This document shows positions 1 through 5,075 of a DNA stretch of 7,244 nucleotides, piece by piece (positions within the stretch are counted from its first letter, which is position 1; each line of letters starts with the position of its first letter). Origin of the DNA: Candidatus Dormiibacterota bacterium (GTDB lineage: Bacteria > Chloroflexota > Dormibacteria > UBA8260 > Bog-877); the NCBI GenBank assembly GCA_003133485.1, contig PKXR01000218.1:4040-11283 (forward strand). Reading direction: 5' to 3'. The translations under genes and the position numbers were made by a program. The notes below the pieces were generated by a model that worked only from the letters and a program-made list of their open reading frames with translations, made no database searches and was not told the DNA's origin.

Positions 1-795
1 ATGCTCTACATCGGGGAGCAGATCGGCAACGGCAACCCCCCTCAGGTGGACGTTGCGGTGGACCCCATCGACGGCACTCGGCTGGTGGCTCGCGGCCTGC
101 CAGGGGGCATCGCCACCGTCGCCCTCTCGGAGCGCGACACTCTGCTCAAGACTCATTGCGCGTACATGGAGAAGCTGGTGGTCGGCCCTCGCGCGCGGGG
201 CGTGATCGACCTGCGCGTCTCGCATACTGAGAATCTGCAACGGATCGCGGCGGCCGAGTCGCGACCGGTGCATGACCTCACCGTGGTGGTCCTCGATCGG
301 CCCCGCCACGAGGAACTGCTCAGGGAGATCCGCGCCACCGGGGCAAGGGTGAAGCTGATCACCGACGGAGACGTCGCCGCCGGAGTGATGGCAGCTCTTC
401 CGGAGCGCACTGGCCTGGACGTCTTACTGGGAATCGGGGGAGCCACCGAGGCGGTCCTGACGGCCTGCGCGGTGCGCTCCATCCAGGGCGACATGCAGTG
501 CCGGCTCTGGCCCCGTGATGATGCCGAGCGCGACCTCATCCATCGCGAAGGCTTCTCGGAGGACCAGATCTTCCGAGCGGAAGACCTGTGTGGTGGCGAG
601 AACATCTTCTTCGCTGCGACCGGGATCACTGACGGGGAGCTGCTGGGCGGGGTTAGGTTCTCGGGCGAGACGGTCGAGACCCACTCCGTCGTGATGCGCT
701 CCTACAGCGGGACCGTGCGCTGGATCGACGCCTTTCACAATCTCGCCCAGCTGAAGCTGCGCAACGAACTCTCCCGCTCGCTGAAGGCTGACTGA
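1..795 (+). CDS. glpX: Class II fructose-1,6-bisphosphatase GlpX, 5'-truncated by window edge
   Basis: Hydrolyses fructose-1,6-bisphosphate to fructose-6-phosphate, an irreversible step of gluconeogenesis (and of the Calvin cycle where present); cytosolic and metal-dependent. The 264 visible residues follow E. coli GlpX from about its residue 65 to the end, so some 64 N-terminal residues, including two metal ligands, lie before the window. The ATG at base 1 is internal: it matches the Met of the family's conserved PMLYIGE stretch. Visible motifs are DPIDGTR (21-27, metal/phosphate site), YMEKL (55-59), DGDVAA (122-127), GIGGATEAV (144-152, with the metal-ligand Glu at 150) and ATGIT (206-210). 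The usual GGAPEG reads GGATEA here, a mild substitution. It ends 22 bp before the convergent CBS gene. Family assignment is secure; regulation is not visible. Confidence 0.94.
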   Translation: MLYIGEQIGNGNPPQVDVAVDPIDGTRLVARGLPGGIATVALSERDTLLKTHCAYMEKLVVGPRARGVIDLRVSHTENLQRIAAAESRPVHDLTVVVLDRPRHEELLREIRATGARVKLITDGDVAAGVMAALPERTGLDVLLGIGGATEAVLTACAVRSIQGDMQCRLWPRDDAERDLIHREGFSEDQIFRAEDLCGGENIFFAATGITDGELLGGVRFSGETVETHSVVMRSYSGTVRWIDAFHNLAQLKLRNELSRSLKAD

Positions 796-796
796 G

Positions 797-811
797 GGCC
801 TCGGCCAGGCC
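797..811. terminator. Weak stem-loop between convergent glpX and CBS gene
   Basis: GGCCT (797-801) and AGGCC (807-811) can pair around a 5-nt loop. This lies inside the 22-bp gap between two genes that end facing each other, so a bidirectional terminator is expected about here. The stem is only 5 bp and has no T-tract on either strand, so the call rests mainly on position. Confidence 0.25.
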
Positions 812-817
812 GTCGGG

Positions 818-1324
818 TCACATTCCCCCGGGCGCGTCCTCTAACTTGAACCCCTCACCCGCTGCCCCGCAGACGATGCAGCTGTCGGGGGGATCCAGCC
901 CCCGCTGGGTGCCGCCGCACTTGCCGCAGACCCACTGGTGGCGGGCGAAGAAAGTGACCAGATCGGTACGGGAGATCAGACCGACCAGCTTGCCGTGACG
1001 GACCACCGGCAGCCTCCGAATTCGCTGAGCCATCAGGATTTCGGCCGCTTCGCTGAGTGGGACCTCTTCCTCGATGGTCCTGGGCTCGGGCGACATGATG
1101 TCGGCTACGATCGTCCCCGGCTTCAGGACCACGTCCATCTCGCTGACCACCCCAACGACGCGGTGGTGGTCGTCCAGCACTGGCATCCCGGTGATGTGGT
1201 GCTGGCTGAGCATCTCGGCCACCTCGGTCACCTTGGCCTCAGGGCCGATCGTGATCACAGCCCGGGTCATCACCGCCGCCACGGTAGCCCAGCCCCGGGG
1301 GCTCCGTTCGATCGGGCTCGCCAT
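818..1324 (-). CDS. Two-CBS-domain protein with C-terminal zinc ribbon
   Basis: A 168-residue soluble protein. CBS domain 1 spans about residues 16-70 (AAVMTRAVITIGPEAKV ... GMPVLDD ... VVGVVSEMD) and CBS domain 2 about 72-127 (VADIMSPEPRTIEE ... RRLPVV ... LVGLISRTDL). A tail follows with CxxC pairs at C133/C136 and C149/C152, a typical zinc ribbon. Paired CBS domains form a Bateman module that usually binds adenine nucleotides (AMP, ATP, SAM); the ribbon may bind DNA, RNA or a protein. No enzymatic domain is present, so a sensor or regulator role is inferred. The start is ATG 1324, because AAGGAGAT (1331-1338) sits 6 nt before it on this strand; an in-frame TTG at 1345 lies upstream of that Shine-Dalgarno and is unlikely. 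Divergent from pckA and convergent with glpX. The true ligand is unknown. Confidence 0.87.
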   Translation of the reverse strand: MASPIERSPRGWATVAAVMTRAVITIGPEAKVTEVAEMLSQHHITGMPVLDDHHRVVGVVSEMDVVLKPGTIVADIMSPEPRTIEEEVPLSEAAEILMAQRIRRLPVVRHGKLVGLISRTDLVTFFARHQWVCGKCGGTQRGLDPPDSCIVCGAAGEGFKLEDAPGGM

Positions 1325-1330
1325 CCTACG

Positions 1331-1338
1331 ATCTCCTT
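1331..1338 (-). promoter_or_regulatory. Strong ribosome binding site fixing the CBS gene start
   Basis: On the minus strand AAGGAGAT lies 6 nt before ATG 1324. It is the best Shine-Dalgarno in the window and shows that translation starts at 1324, not at the in-frame TTG at 1345. Confidence 0.8.
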
Positions 1339-1351
1339 GGGTCAAACTTGA

Positions 1352-1385
1352 GGTTGCCGGGCGCCGAGCTTAGCGCCTGGCGACC
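1352..1385 (+). promoter_or_regulatory. 13-bp stem-loop in the divergent CBS/pckA intergenic region
   Basis: GGTTGCCGGGCGC (1352-1364) pairs with GCGCCTGGCGACC (1373-1385) across the 8-nt loop CGAGCTTA. Read as plus-strand RNA, all 13 positions pair, 11 Watson-Crick and two G-U (1359/1378 and 1355/1382). On the minus strand those two become A-C mismatches, so folding favours a plus-strand transcript, such as a long pckA leader. No T-tract follows, so it is not a standard terminator. A double-stranded operator is an alternative. Confidence 0.45.
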
Positions 1386-1390
1386 GGGCC

Positions 1391-1416
1391 GGGGGTGCGG
1401 CAGGCCCGCCACCCTC
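1391..1416 (+). promoter_or_regulatory. Second stem-loop upstream of pckA
   Basis: GGGGGTGCGG (1391-1400) pairs with CCGC (1406-1409) and ACCCTC (1411-1416), leaving C1410 bulged and loop CAGGC. This gives ten pairs including one G-U. It starts six bases after the 13-bp stem-loop. A competing pairing, CGGGCC (1385-1390) with GGCCCG (1403-1408), is mutually exclusive with it. GC-rich sequence makes such stems common by chance, hence the low score. Confidence 0.3.
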
Positions 1417-1429
1417 CGGTCTCGCTGCG

Positions 1430-1455
1430 GATAATGTGCCGCAGTCACCATTATC
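1430..1455. promoter_or_regulatory. Perfect inverted repeat GATAATG-N12-CATTATC upstream of pckA
   Basis: Two perfect 7-bp arms lie at 1430-1436 and 1449-1455, 22 bp before the pckA ATG, in an AT-rich patch inside GC-rich DNA. Each arm reads GATAAT in its own direction, five of six matches to a sigma-70 -10 box. The element could therefore be a pair of divergent -10 boxes for pckA (+) and the CBS gene (-), a repressor operator, or the last hairpin of a pckA leader. No good -35 box is visible at 17 bp on either strand. Confidence 0.45.
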
Positions 1456-1466
1456 TAAGTGGAGTT

Positions 1467-1472
1467 GAGAGG
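1467..1472 (+). promoter_or_regulatory. Ribosome binding site of pckA
   Basis: GAGAGG ends 5 nt before ATG 1478, with a further GGAG at 1461-1464. It supports the chosen pckA start. Confidence 0.6.
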
Positions 1473-1477
1473 TCCTG

Positions 1478-3034
1478 ATGAGCAAGGTCGCTAACCCCTA
1501 TTCGCCTTCAGCCCGGCATACGCGGCTCAACCCCTCGCAGGAGGAGCTCCGCGAACTGACCGCGGCGATGCCAACCGCCCGCTTGACCGCCTACGACAAC
1601 TACAACGTGCAGACCCAGGTGCTGGCTCGGAGCACCGGCTCCACCTACATCATCACCGACACCCCGGAGATCACCTCCAGCCAGACGATCACCTCGGAGG
1701 AGGGTCGCCGGGTGACGCAGCTGCAGGAGGAGTACCTGCAGAACCAAGACGTCATCGTGATCGACGGTTACGTGAACAACGACCCCGAGTTCCGCTCGCC
1801 GGTGCGCCTGGTGATCGAGGAGTCCGGGGCCAACATCGCGGGGATGCAGGACCACCTGCTGTTCAAAGATGAGGAGATCGGCGAGGACTTCCGCCCGGAC
1901 TTCACCCTGATCTACACCCCCAAGCTGACGATGCCCGGCTACCCCGAGGACCGGCTGATCGCGGTCGACCTGGAGAACGGGATCACCCGGGTGTTCAACT
2001 CCGATTACTTCGGCGAGTCCAAGAAGGGGCTCCTTCGGATGTGGAACCAGTCGGTCTACCAGCGGGGCGGGCTGGCCCTCCACGCCGGGTGCAAGGTGAT
2101 CCCCACCGACCAGGGGGAGAGAACCCTCTTGATCGTCGGGCTGTCAGGCACCGGCAAAACCACCACCACCTTCACCCGCCAGAACGAGAGCAAGCCCGTC
2201 CAGGACGACTTCGTGGCGCTGATGCCAGGGGGACTCGTGTACGGCTCGGAGAACGGCTGCTTCGCCAAGACGTACGCCCTGAGCGCCAAGGACGAGCCGA
2301 CCATCCATGGGGCGGTGACCTCGCGGGTCTCCTTCCTGGAGAACGTGTCGCAGAAGGAGGTCGGCGGCCCGGTGGACTTCTTCGATGAGACCTACACCCA
2401 GAACGGCCGCGCCGTCTTCCCGATGGAGGCGCTGGGCTGGTCGCGGGACGCCCGTGACATTGCGCCGGTATCCTCCCTGCTGATCCTCAACCGCAACGAC
2501 GGGATCATTCCGGCCGTGGCCCGGCTTTCCGTGGCGCAGGCAGCTGCCTACTTCATGCTGGGAGAGACCAAGGGCACCGCCGCTGGCGGGGTCGCCGAGG
2601 CCGGCAAGTCACTGCGCGTCCCCGGCACCAACCCGTTCTTCCCGCTCCTGCACGCGCAGCAGGGGAACCGCTTCCGGGAGCTGCACGCCCAGGAGAACTT
2701 CGAGGTCTTCCTCCTCAACACCGGTTGGGTTGGCGGCGGTGACGGCGACCCCAACGCCAAAAAGATCCGCATCTCCCACTCGTCGGCGTTGGTCAAGGCG
2801 ATTGCCGAGGGAACCATCAGCTGGGAGCGGGATCCCGACTTCGGCTACGAGGTGGCCACCGCGGTGCCAGGATTCGACGACCCGGAGCTCCTCCAGCCTC
2901 GCCGGCTGTACCAACGCCAGGGCCGCGCCGACGAGCATCAGGGGATAGTCGAGCGGCTGCGCCGAGAGCGGGCCGAATACCTTGGTAAGTACCCCGGCCT
3001 GAACCCGGAGATACTGAAGGCCGTCGCCAGCTGA
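1478..3034 (+). CDS. pckA: Phosphoenolpyruvate carboxykinase (ATP), divergent form
   Basis: Catalyses oxaloacetate + ATP to phosphoenolpyruvate + ADP + CO2, the entry step of gluconeogenesis, in the cytosol. The 518 residues compare with about 540 in E. coli. Residues matched by eye to the E. coli enzyme are R51 (substrate Arg), Y177, K182/K183 in GESKKG, H202, the kinase-1a P-loop GLSGTGKT (221-228, K227), the metal-binding pair D243-D244, R311, and the C-terminal LNTGW (413-417) with KKIRIS. The family block GRSPKDKY is changed to ARSTGSTY (50-57), keeping the Arg and Tyr. A GGGDGDPN insertion (419-426) follows NTGW. The catalytic set looks intact, so activity is likely. It lies downstream of a repeat-rich leader and is translationally coupled to the next gene. 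Most actinobacteria use the unrelated-sequence GTP enzyme, so the ATP type is informative. ATP specificity is inferred from family only. Confidence 0.93.
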   Translation: MSKVANPYSPSARHTRLNPSQEELRELTAAMPTARLTAYDNYNVQTQVLARSTGSTYIITDTPEITSSQTITSEEGRRVTQLQEEYLQNQDVIVIDGYVNNDPEFRSPVRLVIEESGANIAGMQDHLLFKDEEIGEDFRPDFTLIYTPKLTMPGYPEDRLIAVDLENGITRVFNSDYFGESKKGLLRMWNQSVYQRGGLALHAGCKVIPTDQGERTLLIVGLSGTGKTTTTFTRQNESKPVQDDFVALMPGGLVYGSENGCFAKTYALSAKDEPTIHGAVTSRVSFLENVSQKEVGGPVDFFDETYTQNGRAVFPMEALGWSRDARDIAPVSSLLILNRNDGIIPAVARLSVAQAAAYFMLGETKGTAAGGVAEAGKSLRVPGTNPFFPLLHAQQGNRFRELHAQENFEVFLLNTGWVGGGDGDPNAKKIRISHSSALVKAIAEGTISWERDPDFGYEVATAVPGFDDPELLQPRRLYQRQGRADEHQGIVERLRRERAEYLGKYPGLNPEILKAVAS

Positions 3035-3591
3035 TGGTCGTGCCAGAGCCGTGCGATCTGGTTGTGATCGACGTCCAGGTGGGCTTCGACGACCCCATGT
3101 GGGGCAGGCGCAACAATCCCGGCTGCGAGGCGAACGTCGAGGTGCTCATCCGTAGCTGGCGAGAACGTGGTCAGCCGATCATCTTCGTCCGCCACGACTC
3201 GAACGAGGGGCCCGACTCTCCCCTCGCTCTTGGCCAGCCCGGGAACGCATTCAAGCCAGCGGTGAGCGGTGAGCCCGACCTCTTGATCACCAAGCAGGTC
3301 CACTCCGCGTTCTACGGGCGGCCCAACCTCGACCAATGGTTGCACGCGAGGGAAGTGGCCGGAGTCGTGATCTGCGGGATCACCACCGATCACTGCTGCG
3401 AGACCACCGCCCGGATGGCCGGCGACCTCGGCTACCAGACCTTCTTCGCCCTCGATGCGACTCACGCGTTTGACCGCCGGGGGCCCGACGGTGAGACGGT
3501 CACCGCCGACGAGATCTTCCGGGCCGCGGCGGCCAGCCTTCACGAGGAATTCGCGACCGTCGTCACGACCGCTGAGCTGATCGCCAGCTGA
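3034..3591 (+). CDS. Cysteine hydrolase of the isochorismatase superfamily
   Basis: A 185-residue alpha/beta hydrolase. The superfamily triad is visible: D13 in VIDVQVGF, K87 in TKQVHSAF, and C121 in GITTDHCCETTARMAG; a second Cys follows directly. The early WGRRNNP (23-29), the HSAFYG block and the late ATHAFDRRGPDG resemble an actinobacterial branch annotated as cysteine hydrolases, to which I recall streptothricin hydrolase being related. It lacks the DxHxxxH metal site of nicotinamidases, so PncA is unlikely, and it has no carrier domain as in EntB. The substrate is unknown; an amide, lactam or similar small molecule is plausible. Its ATG shares one base with the pckA stop (TGATG), with only a distant GAAGG upstream, so translation probably depends on ribosomes finishing pckA. 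The functional link to pckA is not evident. Confidence 0.86.
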   Translation: MVVPEPCDLVVIDVQVGFDDPMWGRRNNPGCEANVEVLIRSWRERGQPIIFVRHDSNEGPDSPLALGQPGNAFKPAVSGEPDLLITKQVHSAFYGRPNLDQWLHAREVAGVVICGITTDHCCETTARMAGDLGYQTFFALDATHAFDRRGPDGETVTADEIFRAAAASLHEEFATVVTTAELIAS

Positions 3592-3696
3592 CGCGTGCCC
3601 CCAAGAAGCGCGCTCGGTAAGGTTCCGGGCTAGGGCCTCCCCTTCTCACTCGCGGATGACCTGAACGGGACCATCTCGATCGCGGGCGTCCGCGGA
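3592..3696. other. Intergenic stretch after the cysteine hydrolase gene
   Basis: The first part of a 170-bp non-coding gap. It holds only a small stem, CGCGG (3681-3685) with CCGCG (3690-3694) on a 4-nt loop. I see no promoter with both boxes, no T-tract and no convincing reading frame. Confidence 0.4.
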
Positions 3697-3731
3697 CTGG
3701 GAGATTGCCGCCCGGGGTGGCAAACTCCCGG
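3697..3731 (+). promoter_or_regulatory. Long stem-loop upstream of the dCMP deaminase gene
   Basis: GGGAGATTGCCGCC (3699-3712) faces GGTGGCAAACTCCC (3716-3729) across the 3-nt loop CGG: 12 Watson-Crick pairs, one G-U and a single A-A mismatch. C3697-G3731 and T3698-G3730 can extend it. It ends 30 bp before ATG 3762. A TTTT run sits at 3739-3742, about 8-10 nt after the stem, too far for a classic terminator. It could end the pckA transcript, act as an operator (core TTGCC-N9-GGCAA), or be a leader hairpin for the next operon. It also contains the 9-bp direct repeat CCCGGGGTG (3711-3719, 3727-3735). Confidence 0.55.
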
Positions 3732-3761
3732 GGTGAGGTTTTGTGGCGGCGACTCGACCTA

Positions 3762-4316
3762 ATGAGCGGTCAGCCCGCTATCCGACCCTCAAAGCAGGAG
3801 TACTTCCTGCTGCTGGCCCTGGCGGCGCGTACTCGGGCGGACTGCCTGGGGCGAAGGGTCGGCGCGGTTGTGGTGCGGGACGATCGAGTAATCAGCACCG
3901 GGTACAACGGCACCCCGATCGGAATGCCCAACTGCTCCGAGGAAGGCTGCCACCGCTGTGCCAATCGGGACTCCGACACCTACCCGGCTGGCCGGGGGTA
4001 CGACCTCTGTATTTGCGTTCACGCCGAGCAGAACGCGGTTCTCGCGGCGGCACGGTTTGGCCAGTCGACGCTCGGAGCGACCCTCTACTCGACCATGCGA
4101 CCCTGCTTCGGTTGTCTTAAAGAGTCGCTCCAGGCGGGAATCTCGGCGGTCCACTACCTTGAGGACTGGCAGCTGGCTCCCGGCGATGACGATGCCGCGC
4201 TGGCCGCTCAGTACGCCGCGCTGCGGTCCCGCTTTCAGGACTTCAGCCAGGCCCGGATCCCGGATCATCGCCTGGCCCGACTCTTGGCCGAGGAGAGGGT
4301 GGGGACCGACATTTGA
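3762..4316 (+). CDS. dCMP deaminase-like cytidine/deoxycytidylate deaminase
   Basis: Likely converts dCMP to dUMP with release of ammonia, feeding thymidylate synthesis in the cytosol. The zinc catalytic motif HAEQNAV (87-93, with E89 as proton shuttle) and PCFGC (114-118) are intact. RVGAVVVRDDRVISTGYNGTP (32-52) is the family's usual front half, and length (184 aa) fits. Between them lies a Cys cluster, C58, C63, C66, C83 and C85, likely a second, structural zinc site. I chose ATG 3762 because family members begin close to the PSKQEYF helix; no Shine-Dalgarno precedes it. TTG 3741, just after GAGG (3735-3738), is an alternative that adds seven residues. An in-frame TTG at 3705 lies inside the stem-loop and is unlikely. 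It overlaps the molybdopterin gene by 4 bp. Deamination of another cytosine nucleotide cannot be excluded. Confidence 0.87.
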   Translation: MSGQPAIRPSKQEYFLLLALAARTRADCLGRRVGAVVVRDDRVISTGYNGTPIGMPNCSEEGCHRCANRDSDTYPAGRGYDLCICVHAEQNAVLAAARFGQSTLGATLYSTMRPCFGCLKESLQAGISAVHYLEDWQLAPGDDDAALAAQYAALRSRFQDFSQARIPDHRLARLLAEERVGTDI

Positions 4317-4873
4317 GCCAGGACGACCGCTGCGAATCCCCCCAAGTGGGCGGCAGATGGCAGGTGGCTCTGCTAACCGTCAGTGACGAAGGTGCCGCGG
4401 GAAGACGCCAAGACACCAGTGGCGACTGGCTCGCTACCCGCCTGCTTGAGCTTCCCGGTGAGCTGGTCTCCCGGGCACTCCTGCCTGACGAGCCGGATCA
4501 GGTGGCGGACTGGCTGCGCGGGGAGATGGCCGAGTTGCATCCCGCTCTGATCGTCTGCACCGGGGGCACCGGACTCCATCCCCGTGACCGCACCCCCGAG
4601 GCCGTGCGCGCGGTTGGTGACTTCGACGTTCCCGGCTTTGCGGAAGCGATGCGGGCAGCGGGATTGACCCAGACCCCCCACGCCATGCTCTCCCGCCAGG
4701 TGGCAGTTGTCAGCGGCCGAACTCTGGTCCTAGCCCTGCCCGGCGCGCTCAAGGCCACCATGGAAAGTTTGGAGGCAATCTGGGCCGCCCTGCCCCACGC
4801 CCTCGAAATGATCGCCGGCTTGCCCCAGGCCAGCAGCGCCACCGCCCACGCTGGTGGCAAGTCTCCTAGCTGA
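4313..4873 (+). CDS. mogA: Molybdopterin adenylyltransferase, MogA/MoaB family
   Basis: A single MoCF-binding domain that adenylates molybdopterin as preparation for metal insertion in molybdenum-cofactor synthesis, in the cytosol. Visible motifs over 186 residues are LTVSDEG (21-27) followed by DTSG (34-37), the substrate loop CTGGTG (82-87), RDRTPEAV (91-98), PGFAEAMR (107-114), a conserved Ser-Arg (127-128) and LPG (142-144). The usual LPGSP reads LPGAL. The start is TTG 4313, whose TTGA overlaps the preceding stop; a GGTGGGG (4298-4304) stands 8 nt upstream, and no ATG occurs before the conserved core. In-frame GTGs at 4346 and 4364 are alternatives. The last 15 or so residues are low-complexity Ala/Ser. 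MogA versus MoaB cannot be separated by eye, and no other molybdenum genes are in view. Confidence 0.86.
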   Translation: MSQDDRCESPQVGGRWQVALLTVSDEGAAGRRQDTSGDWLATRLLELPGELVSRALLPDEPDQVADWLRGEMAELHPALIVCTGGTGLHPRDRTPEAVRAVGDFDVPGFAEAMRAAGLTQTPHAMLSRQVAVVSGRTLVLALPGALKATMESLEAIWAALPHALEMIAGLPQASSATAHAGGKSPS

Positions 4874-4916
4874 GCGGCCGGCCTGGGTGCGCCGCGGTGA
4901 TCGCTGCTGAAGGGGC

Positions 4917-5075
4917 ATGACGGAAATTGAAGATGACCCGGGCAGAGCGCTCTCTTCCGAGTTGACCATCACCCCCTGGCGGCGGATTCCGATGCAACTT
5001 GACGGCTCGCTGCTAGATCGCGCTCGTTGGTCCTGCTTCGGTGCGAATCGTCCCCACGACCGAGCCTTACTCTGA
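4917..5075 (+). CDS. Possible small ORF, 52 residues, unknown
   Basis: A short open frame in the 193-bp spacer between the molybdopterin gene and the lysR end. It starts at ATG 4917 and stops at 5075, overlapping the 3' end of lysR by 9 bp. A purine run AAGGGG precedes the ATG but ends only 1 nt before it, too close for normal initiation. The peptide has an acidic start (MTEIEDD) and an Arg-rich, Trp-containing second half, with no membrane segment. I do not recognise it. GC-rich DNA yields such frames by chance, so it may well be non-coding. Confidence 0.18.
   Translation: MTEIEDDPGRALSSELTITPWRRIPMQLDGSLLDRARWSCFGANRPHDRALL

Noticed and set aside
153..629. Long minus-strand open frame opposite glpX
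   Set aside because: It is antisense to a clearly conserved enzyme, is rich in Arg/Ser as expected for a GC-rich shadow frame, and has no recognisable domain.
1325..1345. Upstream TTG start for the CBS gene at 1345
   Set aside because: A strong AAGGAGAT lies between this TTG and ATG 1324 at ideal spacing for the ATG, so the extra seven residues would span the ribosome binding site.
1508..2083. 191-codon minus-strand open frame opposite pckA
   Set aside because: Composition (His, Val, Asp, Gly repeats) reflects the codon pattern of pckA read backwards; no domain or independent start signal.
2938..3543. 201-codon minus-strand open frame opposite the cysteine hydrolase
   Set aside because: The plus strand carries the full catalytic triad of a known family; the antisense frame has no recognisable motif.
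3034..3591. Nicotinamidase (PncA) identity for the cysteine hydrolase
   Set aside because: The DxHxxxH metal-binding motif of nicotinamidases is absent, although the Asp-Lys-Cys triad is shared by the superfamily.
3705..3761. Upstream TTG start for the dCMP deaminase at 3705
   Set aside because: The added 19 residues would be encoded by the long stem-loop and have no counterpart in the family.
4944..4953. Perfect 10-bp palindrome AGAGCGCTCT
   Set aside because: Isolated, inside a doubtful small ORF, and not near a gene start; short GC-rich palindromes are common by chance.
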